Positions 1-6,042 of a stretch of DNA of 8,005 nucleotides are shown piece after piece. The DNA lies in assembly GCA_020442545.1 (NCBI GenBank), contig JAGRJX010000126.1:3882-11886 (forward strand), read 5' to 3'. A program made the translations under genes and the position numbers. The notes beneath the pieces were generated by a model, which saw nothing but the letters and a program-made list of their open reading frames with translations, ran no database searches and was not told the origin of the DNA. Origin of the DNA: Lysobacterales bacterium. GTDB taxonomy: Bacteria; Pseudomonadota; Gammaproteobacteria; Xanthomonadales; Xanthomonadaceae. Positions within the stretch are counted from its first letter, which is position 1; every line of letters starts with the position of its first letter.

Positions 1-779
1 ATGCCGGCAGCGAGCAGTTCCTGTCCGAGATTGTCGGCGCGGCGGTCTATCCGGCGCGACACATGAGCATGGAATCAATCTACGAATACGGATCGCGGGT
101 GGGCGCCTGGCGCATCCTGCGCGAGTTCGAGCGGCGTGGACTGCCGCTGACCGTGTTTGGCGTGGCGATGGCGCTGCAGCGCAATCCCGAACTGGCAAAA
201 GCCTGCGTCGAGGCAGGCCATGAAGTCGCCTCGCATGGCCTGCGCTGGATCCACTACCAGGACATCGACATCGACACCGAGCGCGCGCACATGGCCGAGG
301 CCGTGCGCATCCATACCGAGCTGACCGGCGTGCCGCCGTCGGGCTGGTACACCGGGCGCGACAGCCCGAACACGCGGCGGCTGGTGGTCGAGCACGGCGG
401 TTTCGAGTACGACGCCGATTACTACGGCGACGAGCTGCCGTTCTGGACCGACGTCGAACTGACCGACGGCAGCACGCGCAAGCACCTGGTGGTGCCGTAC
501 ACGCTGGATGCCAACGACATGCGCTTCGCCACGCCGCAGGGATTCAACACGGCGAAGCATTTCTTCGAGTACCTGCGCGACAGTTTCGACGTGCTGTATG
601 CCGAGGGCGGGGAATCGCCGCGCATGCTGTCGGTCGGCATGCACGCGCGCCTTCTGGGGCGCCCTGGGCGCTTCATTGCACTGCAGCGCTTTCTCGATCA
701 CATCGAACGGCATGACCGCGTCTGGGTGACGCGGCGCATCGACATTGCGCGGCACTGGAAGGTGCGCCATCCGGCATGA
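1..779 (+). CDS. puuE: Allantoinase PuuE, polysaccharide-deacetylase-like (5' end missing)
   Basis: PuuE hydrolyses S-allantoin to allantoate in the cytoplasm. It belongs to the NodB/polysaccharide deacetylase fold and is unrelated to the metallo-amidohydrolase allantoinase AllB. The frame is open from the left edge (first full codon at base 3) and 258 residues are visible. The first visible residues, AGSEQFLSEIVGA, match what follows the conserved N-terminal HGD segment of the family, so about 50 residues lie outside the window. Family hallmarks are MSMESIYEYGSRVG (bases 63-104), EVASHGLRWI, GWYTGRDSPNTRRLV, PYTLDANDMRFATPQGFN, MLSVGMHARLLGRPGR and the C-terminal VTRRIDIARHW. An internal ATG at base 63 exists but is not the true start, because clear homology continues upstream of it. 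The stop overlaps the uraD start as ATGA (776-779), which suggests translational coupling. The assignment is firm; a plain deacetylase is unlikely given the PuuE-specific blocks and the neighbours. Confidence 0.95.
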   Translation, partial: AGSEQFLSEIVGAAVYPARHMSMESIYEYGSRVGAWRILREFERRGLPLTVFGVAMALQRNPELAKACVEAGHEVASHGLRWIHYQDIDIDTERAHMAEAVRIHTELTGVPPSGWYTGRDSPNTRRLVVEHGGFEYDADYYGDELPFWTDVELTDGSTRKHLVVPYTLDANDMRFATPQGFNTAKHFFEYLRDSFDVLYAEGGESPRMLSVGMHARLLGRPGRFIALQRFLDHIERHDRVWVTRRIDIARHWKVRHPA

Positions 780-1291
780 GTGCGATCATTTCGCTGAACG
801 AACTGAATGCGATGCCGGTGGAGGACTTCACGGCACGGCTGGCCGACATCTTCGAGCACTCGCCGTGGGTCGCCGAGTGCGCGGCAGCAGCGCGGCCCTT
901 CGCCAGCGTTGATGCTCTGCACGCCGCGATGTGTGCCGCGATGCGTAACGCGAATCCCGATGGGCAGCTGGCGCTGATCCGCGCGCATCCTCAGCTGGCC
1001 GGCAAGGCGGCGCTGCGCGGCGAGCTGACCGAATCTTCCACGTCCGAGCAATCGGGCGCAGGACTCGACCAGTGCAGTCCCGGGGAATTCGCCCGCATCA
1101 CCGAGTTCAATGACGCCTACCAGCAGCGCTTCGGTTTTCCTTTCATCCTTGCCGTGCGCGGCTACGACCGTGCCGGCATCATCGCCAACATGGCGGCTCG
1201 CGTCTCGAATGCGCCGGCGGTCGAGTTCGACGAGGCACTGCGCCAGATCGAGCGTATTGCCGCGCTCCGGCTCAAGGATCGCATCGACTGA
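776..1291 (+). CDS. uraD: OHCU decarboxylase (2-oxo-4-hydroxy-4-carboxy-5-ureidoimidazoline decarboxylase)
   Basis: UraD decarboxylates OHCU stereospecifically to S-allantoin, the last step of uricolysis after urate oxidase and HIU hydrolase. The protein has 171 residues, the usual size for a stand-alone, mostly helical UraD. Visible signatures are RAHPQLAGKA, with the presumed catalytic histidine at His71, then LTESSTSEQSGAGL (Glu91-Gln92), FNDAYQQRFGFPFILAV (residues 111-127) and a C-terminal helix ending in RLKDRID. There is no fused UraH domain. The start at 776 lies inside the puuE stop (ATGA). A GGAAGG at 757-762 is 13 bases upstream, farther than ideal for a ribosome binding site, so coupling to puuE translation is the more likely means of initiation. 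Its partners in the three-step urate-to-allantoin conversion, uraH and puuD, sit on the opposite strand about 2 kb to the right. Confidence 0.96.
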   Translation: MSAIISLNELNAMPVEDFTARLADIFEHSPWVAECAAAARPFASVDALHAAMCAAMRNANPDGQLALIRAHPQLAGKAALRGELTESSTSEQSGAGLDQCSPGEFARITEFNDAYQQRFGFPFILAVRGYDRAGIIANMAARVSNAPAVEFDEALRQIERIAALRLKDRID

Positions 1292-1352
1292 TCTGCCGTT
1301 CCGTCGTCACTGGCCGTATGCTGTGTTCCTGATCAACGACGACGACCTGCCC

Positions 1353-2360
1353 ATGACTCCAGCCCCTGTCGACCACGACGTGCCTGATTTCGTACGCCGC
1401 TACGTGAACCTTGCCGATGCGCGCCTTGGCGCGATCGCGCTCGACTGCAGCGACGATTTCTTCGCCGACCGCCAGCGCATGCTCAATCCCGAACCACCGG
1501 TGTTCGTGCCCGGTAAATACGACACCAACGGCAAGTGGATGGACGGCTGGGAGTCGCGGCGCAGGCGCGGCCCTGGGCATGACTGGTGCGTCGTGCGGCT
1601 GGCGCGACCGGGCCGCGTCTATGGCCTGGATCTGGATACCACGCACTTCACCGGTAATTTTCCGCCGTCAATAAGCATCGATGCCTGCCGTCTTGCGGAG
1701 GGCGATCCGGATATCGATTCGGATTGGTTGCCACTGCTGCCGGCCGTGGATATTGGCGGAAATCACCATCACTATCTCGCCGTGGATTCCGAGTGGGCGG
1801 TCTCGCACCTTCGCGTCAATCTGTATCCGGATGGCGGCCTGGCACGACTCCGCGTGTATGCGCACCCGGAGTTCGATCCAGCGCCGGATGTGGACGGGCT
1901 CATCGACCTTGGTGCAGCGCTCAATGGCGGTACGGTCGTGGCGGCAAGCAATGAACACTTCGGGCCGGCTGCCACGATGCTGCTGCCGGGACGCGGCGTG
2001 GACATGGGCGACGGCTGGGAAACCCGGCGCCGCCGCGAGCCCGGCCACGACTGGTGTATCATCGCGCTCGCGCGCAACGGCAGCATCGAGGACATTGAAG
2101 TGGACACCGCGCACTTTCGCGGCAACTTCCCGGAAAGCTGCTCGATTCAGGCGGCACTGGTTGCTGGCGGCACGCCGGACTCGTTGGTGACGCAAAGCAT
2201 GTTCTGGGCGGAACTGCTGCCGGTATCAAAGCTGGAGGCGCACCAGCAGCACTTCTTTCGCGACACGATTCGCAGGATCGGGCCGGTCAGCCACGTGCGC
2301 TTCAACATGCATCCGGATGGCGGTGTTTCGCGCCTGCGCCTGCGCGGCTGTCCGCTCTGA
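1353..2360 (+). CDS. alc: Allantoicase
   Basis: Allantoicase (allantoate amidinohydrolase) cleaves allantoate to ureidoglycolate and urea. The 335-residue product matches the usual bacterial length. It has two tandem allantoicase repeats of jelly-roll type. The blocks GWESRRRRGPGHDWC (from residue 65) and GWETRRRREPGHDWC (from 221) repeat at an offset of 156, as do DTTHFTGNFP (95) and DTAHFRGNFP (251). A third pair, LRVNLYPDGG and VRFNMHPDGG, follows at an offset of 162. The ATG at 1353 is chosen because the family core, FVRRYVNLADARLGA, begins about 12 residues later. The frame is open upstream into uraD, and an in-frame GTG at 1323 is a weaker alternative. No convincing Shine-Dalgarno sequence precedes either start. 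The gap to uraD is 61 bp (1292-1352) with no terminator-like hairpin, so co-transcription is likely. Its use together with allA defines the urea-releasing route rather than the ammonia-releasing AllC route. Confidence 0.96.
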   Translation: MTPAPVDHDVPDFVRRYVNLADARLGAIALDCSDDFFADRQRMLNPEPPVFVPGKYDTNGKWMDGWESRRRRGPGHDWCVVRLARPGRVYGLDLDTTHFTGNFPPSISIDACRLAEGDPDIDSDWLPLLPAVDIGGNHHHYLAVDSEWAVSHLRVNLYPDGGLARLRVYAHPEFDPAPDVDGLIDLGAALNGGTVVAASNEHFGPAATMLLPGRGVDMGDGWETRRRREPGHDWCIIALARNGSIEDIEVDTAHFRGNFPESCSIQAALVAGGTPDSLVTQSMFWAELLPVSKLEAHQQHFFRDTIRRIGPVSHVRFNMHPDGGVSRLRLRGCPL

Positions 2361-2379
2361 GCCTGGTGCGACCGTCGCG

Positions 2380-2868
2380 ATGAAACCGCTGATGATTGAG
2401 CCGCTGACGGCGCATGCCTTTTCGCCCTTCGGGGACGTCATTGCGCCGCGTGAATCGGTTGCCAAACACGCTGTCAACGCGGGCACAGCCGTACGCTTTC
2501 ACGCGCTGGGGACGGTCGATGTCGTCGGCGATGATGCCCGCGCGCTGATCAGCATCTTCCGTGCCCAGCCGCGCTCGCTGCCATTCGAGGTGACCATGCT
2601 GGAACGCCATCCGCTGGGCAGCCAGGCCTTCGTGCCAATGGAGCCGCAGCAGCGCTACATCGTCCTCGTTGCGGAATCACCCGAAGACCAGCCGCGGGCC
2701 TTTCTCGCCGCCAACGGACAGGGCGTGAACTACCGACGCGGTTGCTGGCACTATCCGCTGATCGCGCTGGACCGTGAGAGCAATTTTCTCGTCGTTGATC
2801 GCGGCGGCTCGGGGGTGAATTGCGAAGAAGCGACGTTGGGCGAACGCTATCGCCTGGAGAGCTTCTGA
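2380..2868 (+). CDS. allA: Ureidoglycolate lyase
   Basis: AllA splits S-ureidoglycolate into glyoxylate and urea, the final step of this pathway. The protein is 162 residues, the normal size for this cupin-like family. Signature blocks are the N-terminal IEPLTAHAFSPFGDVI, MLERHPLGSQAFVPM (residues 73-87), GQGVNYRRGCWHYPL (113-127) and FLVVDRGG (136-143). His77, Asn117, His124 and Asp140 fall in the segments that are most conserved in the family. The ATG at 2380 is preferred because the conserved N-terminus begins there. The frame is open further upstream, inside the end of alc, but that stretch does not resemble the family. The gap to alc is 19 bp and has no obvious ribosome binding site. The older family name, ureidoglycolate hydrolase, refers to the same gene. 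It is the last gene of the rightward unit, and its stop lies 11 bp from the stop of the converging puuD. Confidence 0.95.
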   Translation: MKPLMIEPLTAHAFSPFGDVIAPRESVAKHAVNAGTAVRFHALGTVDVVGDDARALISIFRAQPRSLPFEVTMLERHPLGSQAFVPMEPQQRYIVLVAESPEDQPRAFLAANGQGVNYRRGCWHYPLIALDRESNFLVVDRGGSGVNCEEATLGERYRLESF

Positions 2869-2882
2869 CGCGTCGCCGGTCA
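2866..2882. other. Tight convergent junction of allA and puuD
   Basis: The allA stop (TGA, 2866-2868, + strand) and the puuD stop (TGA on the - strand, 2880-2882) face each other across 11 bp. Each stop lies in one arm of a short inverted repeat, TGAC (2866-2869) and GTCA (2879-2882), with 9 bases between. A 4-bp stem without a T-tract is too weak to be called an intrinsic terminator. No stronger hairpin is seen in the surrounding bases, so transcripts from the two sides probably overlap at their 3' ends or end by a factor-dependent mechanism. The latter is inference. Confidence 0.6.
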
Positions 2883-4163
2883 ATCCGACAGCGTGGGATC
2901 GTTGCCCGTCGGGGCTCTTGAATGCGCCGCAAACCAGCGTGCGATGACGTTACGTTCCGTTTCCGTCATCTCGGTGATGTTTCCGGGCGGCATGACGCGC
3001 ATGGCGACGGTCTGACGCTCGATCAGGGTTGCGTACTTCTCTATGTCGGCGATGCTGTCGAAGGTTGCCCCCTTGGGTGGCATCGACATCAACCTGGGCT
3101 TGGCCGAATGGCAGGCGACACAGCGTCGGTCGAGGATTGCTTGCACGCTTTCCAGTGTGGCGGGGAGCGGCGATTCACCGAGCTTTGCTCCGACAGCATC
3201 AGCGGTCACCTCGTTGCTTGCAACTGCTTCTACGGCAGACTGGCTTGCTGCCGGCCGGAATGTTGCTTGTGACGACGGAGCCAGCGAGGCAAAGGCGAAC
3301 AGCATCAGCGCGCCGCCGGCAACCAGCATGCCCCAGGCCCGCGTGCCGCTGTGCCAGAGCACGAAAAACTGGCGGATCAGCGCGCCGGCGGCCATGAACA
3401 GCGCCAGCACGATCCAGCTTTGCGGGTGCGCGTGGGCGGCGGCGAAGTGGTTGCTCAGCATCGCGAACACCACCGGCAGCGTGAAGTAGGTGTTGTGCAC
3501 CGAGCGCTGCTTGCCGCGCTGGCCGTCCTGCGGGTCCGGCGCCTCGCCGCGAGACAGCGCCGTGACCATGCGCCGCTGGCCGGGAATGATCACGAAGAAG
3601 ACGTTGGCCGACATGATCGTGCCCAGCGCCGCGCCGACCAGCACGAAGGCGGCGCGACCGGAAAACAGGTGCGTGGCGAGGTAGCACAGGCCCACCACCA
3701 GCAGCGCGACCAGCAGGCCGAGCAGGGCCTCACGGTTGCCAAACAGACGGCACAGTGCGTCATAGATCAGCCAGGCGGCGAGCAGGAACAGCAGCGCGTA
3801 GCCGATCGACTCGCCGGGTGACAGCGCGGCCACCGACGGATCCATCAGGTACAGCCTTGGCGAGGTGAAGTACAGCAGCGTGATCAGCGCCAGCCCCGAC
3901 AGCCAGGTCGTATAGGCCTTCCACTTCGACCAGTGCAGCTCCTCCGGCAACTGCGCCGGTGCCGGCAGGTACTTCTGCTTGTGATAGAAGCCGCCGCCGT
4001 GCACCGACCAGGATTCGCCGGCCATGCCTGGCTGCGGCTGTTTGGGTGCCTTCAGTCCGCGATCCAGCGCCACAAAATAGAAAGACTCGCCGATCCAGGC
4101 GATGGCGGCGATGACGTGCAGCCAGCGCAGCGCGAACTCGGCGCTTTCAACGAGGAAGCGCAT
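2880..4163 (-). CDS. puuD: PuuD, membrane-bound urate oxidase with C-terminal cytochrome c domain
   Basis: PuuD oxidises urate to 5-hydroxyisourate in the membrane and delivers electrons to its own haem c domain instead of making hydrogen peroxide as soluble uricase does. The product has 427 residues. The N-terminal part (about 1-295) is hydrophobic with roughly eight membrane segments, near residues 8-31, 83-101, 119-138, 145-165, 172-193, 226-243, 250-269 and 277-295. It carries family blocks LRWLHVIAAIAWIGESFYF, SVHGGGFYHKQKY and HNTYFTLPVVFAMLSNHF. After an Ala/Ser/Glu-rich linker (about 296-335), the cytochrome domain has CVACH at 348-352 for covalent haem. MPPGN at 391-395 supplies Met391 as the likely second haem ligand. 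The ATG at 4163 is chosen because the conserved MRFLVESAEFALRWLH begins there; an ATG at 4247 would add 28 non-homologous residues overlapping uraH. The gene starts 7 bp after the uraH stop, so the two are almost certainly one operon. It needs cytochrome c maturation genes elsewhere. Confidence 0.95.
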   Translation of the reverse strand: MRFLVESAEFALRWLHVIAAIAWIGESFYFVALDRGLKAPKQPQPGMAGESWSVHGGGFYHKQKYLPAPAQLPEELHWSKWKAYTTWLSGLALITLLYFTSPRLYLMDPSVAALSPGESIGYALLFLLAAWLIYDALCRLFGNREALLGLLVALLVVGLCYLATHLFSGRAAFVLVGAALGTIMSANVFFVIIPGQRRMVTALSRGEAPDPQDGQRGKQRSVHNTYFTLPVVFAMLSNHFAAAHAHPQSWIVLALFMAAGALIRQFFVLWHSGTRAWGMLVAGGALMLFAFASLAPSSQATFRPAASQSAVEAVASNEVTADAVGAKLGESPLPATLESVQAILDRRCVACHSAKPRLMSMPPKGATFDSIADIEKYATLIERQTVAMRVMPPGNITEMTETERNVIARWFAAHSRAPTGNDPTLSD

Positions 4164-4170
4164 CACCGGT

Positions 4171-4524
4171 TCAACTGCCGCGATAGGTCGAGTACGACCA
4201 CGGCGAGACCAGCAGCGGCACGTGGTAGTGCGCCGCAGGGTCAGCAATGCCGAAGCGCAACGTCACCACGTCGAGAAAGCGTGGCTCCGGCAGCTTCACG
4301 CCGCGTGCGGCGAAGTAGTCACCGACGGCGAAGTCGAGTTCGTAATTGCCGGCTTTCAAGGCATCACCGTCCAGCAGCGGCGCGTCGCAGCGTCCGTCGC
4401 GGTTGGTGGTGGCGGCCAGCAGGTGTGTGCGTCCTTCGCCATCGACCCGGAAGAGGGAAACGACGACGCCGGCGCCGGGGCAGCCGCTGGCGGTATCGAG
4501 GATATGCGTGGTCAGTCGGCCCAT
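4171..4524 (-). CDS. uraH: 5-hydroxyisourate hydrolase (transthyretin-like protein)
   Basis: UraH (also called HiuH or PucM) hydrolyses 5-hydroxyisourate, the unstable product of urate oxidase, to OHCU. The protein has 117 residues, the typical size of this tetrameric family. It shows all the active-site landmarks: THILD with His7, RDGRCD with Arg45 close by, YHVPLLVSPWSYSTY with His101, and the diagnostic C-terminal tetrapeptide YRGS (114-117), which separates these enzymes from true transthyretin. No signal peptide is visible, so it should be cytoplasmic. The ATG at 4524 fits the family N-terminus, MGRLTTHILD. The same reading frame stays open far upstream across the control region and the antisense of xdhA, but that extension has no family resemblance. 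The gene is first in a leftward unit with puuD (7-bp gap), which pairs the enzyme with the supplier of its substrate. Confidence 0.97.
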   Translation of the reverse strand: MGRLTTHILDTASGCPGAGVVVSLFRVDGEGRTHLLAATTNRDGRCDAPLLDGDALKAGNYELDFAVGDYFAARGVKLPEPRFLDVVTLRFGIADPAAHYHVPLLVSPWSYSTYRGS

Positions 4525-4554
4525 CGTCGGATGATTCCGTTGGTGTCGTCGGCG

Positions 4555-4583
4555 ATAGTGGCGGCTCCGGCAGCGCTTGTCAC
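4555..4583 (-). promoter_or_regulatory. Candidate sigma-70-type promoter for uraH-puuD
   Basis: Read on the - strand, GTGACA (4583-4578) matches five of six bases of the -35 consensus. A 17-bp spacer separates it from CACTAT (4560-4555), which matches three of six -10 bases, including the important second A and last T. Transcription would start near 4548, giving a leader of about 24 bases before the uraH ATG. This rests on consensus matching only, in GC-rich DNA. Confidence 0.35.
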
Positions 4584-4602
4584 GCGGCGGGTGCCGTGGC
4601 GT

Positions 4603-4620
4603 GGCTTCGGCGTGGAAGCC
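4603..4620. repeat. Perfect 6-bp inverted repeat, candidate operator
   Basis: GGCTTC (4603-4608) and GAAGCC (4615-4620) are perfect inverted arms around the 6-bp centre GGCGTG. The element lies between the two divergent start codons, 28 bp upstream of the xdhA ATG. It overlaps the position expected for the xdhA -35 element and lies about 20 bp upstream of the candidate uraH -35. A site for a dimeric regulator of purine catabolism is a reasonable reading. The same arms could also pair as a short RNA hairpin if transcribed. No regulator gene is present in the window to name the family. Confidence 0.4.
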
Positions 4621-4641
4621 CTCGCGGCACTGCGCTACGCT
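4613..4641 (+). promoter_or_regulatory. Weak candidate promoter for xdhA-xdhB
   Basis: TACGCT (4636-4641) keeps the first T, the A and the last T of the -10 consensus. At 17-bp spacing the -35 position holds TGGAAG (4613-4618), which matches only three of six bases, so the promoter may depend on an activator. A start about seven bases after the -10 would fall at or next to the A of the xdhA ATG (4648), which implies a leaderless message. Low confidence. Confidence 0.2.
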
Positions 4642-4647
4642 TGATCG

Positions 4648-6042
4648 ATGACGACATCGATCCATGATCCGCATGCTGCCACACCGGCTTTCGAGCTGAA
4701 TGGCCGTCGCGTCGAGCTGGCCGGCAGTGACCCCGCCGGATCCCTGCTTCGCTGGCTGAAACGGCAGCGCCTGCACGGCACCAAGGAAGGCTGTGGCGAT
4801 GGCGACTGCGGTGCCTGCACGGTGGCGCTGATAGAAACCGACGCCGATGGCCGATCGCATTACCGCGCGGTGAACAGTTGCCTGCTGCCGATGGGTTCGG
4901 TGGTAGGCCGTGAAATCCTCACGGTGGAGGCATTGGCTGATGGCGATGTCCTGCATCCGGCGCAGCAGGCGCTGGTCGATCATTCGGGTTCGCAGTGCGG
5001 CTACTGTACGCCGGGCTTCGTGATGAGCTTGTTCGCCGGTGTTTACGGCGGTGAACTGAACGACCACACCACCGAGGGCAATCTCTGCCGCTGCACCGGC
5101 TACGCGCCGATCCGTCGTGCGACCGCGGAACTGGCGACGCTGGACTTCAGCGGGGATCGATTTGCAGAAGGCCTGCGCCGTGAGCGGCATTCCGCTGGCG
5201 AAGCGACGCTGGGCAACTACTTCAGTCCGGTGACGATCGATGACGCGCTCAGGTTGAAGCAGCAGCATCCCGATGCCGCCTGGATTGCCGGTGCGACTGA
5301 TCTTGGCGTCAACCTCAGTCGAGGCCAGGTTGTTGCTTCGAGCTTTATTGCGCTGGATCGCATCGCCGAATTGCAGCAGATCGAAAAGACTGACGGTGGC
5401 TGGCGCATTGGCGCTGGCGTGTCGCTGAGCCGGCTGGAAAGCGAGCTGGGCGAGACGATTCCGGCGCTGGGCGAAATGCTGCGCTGGTTCGCGGCGCGGC
5501 AGGTGCGTAACCGCGCGACCGTCGGCGGCAACCTTGGCAGCGCCTCGCCGATTGGCGACCTGTCGCCGCTGCTGCTGGCGCTTGATGCCACCATCGAGTT
5601 GCGTGGCCCGAAGGGCTCGCGTCAGGTGCCTGTCGCGGATTTCTTCACTGGTTATCGACAGACGATTCGCGCCGACGATGAGCTGATCGTTGCCGTCGAT
5701 ATTCCAGTAAGCGGCGCCACCTGCATGGCCTACAAGGTCGCCAAGCGGCAGAGCGATGACATCAGCATTGTCGCTGCCGTGTTCGCGATCCAGCTTGATG
5801 AGGCGCGTTGCGTGCGTCATGCCCGGTTGGCCTACGGCGGCGTGGCGGCAACGCCGGTCCGCGCGACTGGAGTCGAGGACTTCCTGCTGGGCAAGTTGCT
5901 GGATGCGACAAGTGTTGAGATGGCCTGCACGATGCTGCTCGAGGCATTCACACCGCTCAGCGATCATCGTGCCGGCGCCGATTACCGGCGCGCACTCTGC
6001 GCCAGCCTGTTCGACAAATTCGTGGCGGAGCAGTTGTCATGA
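4648..6042 (+). CDS. xdhA: Xanthine dehydrogenase small subunit (2Fe-2S and FAD)
   Basis: XdhA carries the two [2Fe-2S] clusters and the FAD that pass electrons from the molybdenum site of XdhB to NAD+ during oxidation of hypoxanthine and xanthine to urate. The 464-residue protein has a ferredoxin-like domain with EGCGDGDCGACTV (Cys49, Cys54, Cys57) and Cys78. An alpha-helical domain follows with QCGYCTPG (Cys117, Cys120) and CRCTGY (Cys147, Cys149), so all eight cluster ligands are present. The FAD-binding part runs from about residue 190 with WIAGATDLGVNL (212-223), VRNRATVGGNLGSASPIGD (286-304) and KRQSDDISIV (366-375). It ends in the CO dehydrogenase flavoprotein C-terminal domain with DYRR (445-448). 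The ATG at 4648 is the only sensible start: the frame's upstream neighbour is the control region, and the ferredoxin domain begins soon after. No Shine-Dalgarno sequence is visible. The stop overlaps the xdhB start (ATGA, 6039-6042). Confidence 0.97.
   Translation: MTTSIHDPHAATPAFELNGRRVELAGSDPAGSLLRWLKRQRLHGTKEGCGDGDCGACTVALIETDADGRSHYRAVNSCLLPMGSVVGREILTVEALADGDVLHPAQQALVDHSGSQCGYCTPGFVMSLFAGVYGGELNDHTTEGNLCRCTGYAPIRRATAELATLDFSGDRFAEGLRRERHSAGEATLGNYFSPVTIDDALRLKQQHPDAAWIAGATDLGVNLSRGQVVASSFIALDRIAELQQIEKTDGGWRIGAGVSLSRLESELGETIPALGEMLRWFAARQVRNRATVGGNLGSASPIGDLSPLLLALDATIELRGPKGSRQVPVADFFTGYRQTIRADDELIVAVDIPVSGATCMAYKVAKRQSDDISIVAAVFAIQLDEARCVRHARLAYGGVAATPVRATGVEDFLLGKLLDATSVEMACTMLLEAFTPLSDHRAGADYRRALCASLFDKFVAEQLS
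6027..6030 (+). promoter_or_regulatory. Ribosome binding site of xdhB
   Basis: GGAG inside the end of xdhA sits 8 bases before the xdhB ATG at 6039, a normal Shine-Dalgarno position. It is the clearest ribosome binding site in the window and supports the overlapping ATGA start of xdhB. Confidence 0.6.

Larger units (their letters stand above)
4525..4647. promoter_or_regulatory. Divergent control region between uraH and xdhA
   Basis: This 123-bp stretch is the only sizeable gap between genes in the window. It separates the start codons of uraH (leftward) and xdhA (rightward), so it must hold promoters for both the uraH-puuD and the xdhA-xdhB units unless either is read from outside. It contains a promoter-like pair on the - strand, an 18-bp perfect inverted repeat and a weak -10-like hexamer just upstream of xdhA, each listed separately. 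It is too short, on the xdhA side especially, for a leader riboswitch. Confidence 0.7.

Noticed and set aside
75..770. A 231-codon open frame antisense to puuE
   Set aside because: It coincides with the well-conserved puuE and its translation is an Arg/His/Ala-rich shadow with no recognisable domain.
1294..1322. A promoter in the uraD-alc gap (TATGCT at 1317-1322)
   Set aside because: The -10 match is fair but the -35 position (TGCCGT) is poor. The gap fits simple read-through from uraD.
2866..2882. Bidirectional intrinsic terminator at the allA/puuD junction
   Set aside because: Only a 4-bp stem with a 9-base loop and no T-tract. It does not meet the form of an intrinsic terminator.
4525..4647. 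Possible purine or xanthine riboswitch ahead of xdhA or uraH
   Set aside because: The predicted leaders are about 0 and 24 bases and no aptamer-like helices are seen, so there is no room for a riboswitch plus expression platform.
3933..4667. Long + strand open frames opposite puuD and uraH, reaching the xdhA start
   Set aside because: The products are Arg/Ala-rich and unlike any family I know. puuD and uraH on the - strand fully explain the coding signal.
4525..5967. The uraH frame remains open for a further 1.4 kb antisense to xdhA, as if uraH were a 598-residue fusion protein
   Set aside because: The extra sequence is low-complexity Arg/Ala/Gln-rich and has no family resemblance. It mirrors xdhA codon structure in GC-rich DNA. 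UraH has its normal N-terminus at 4524.
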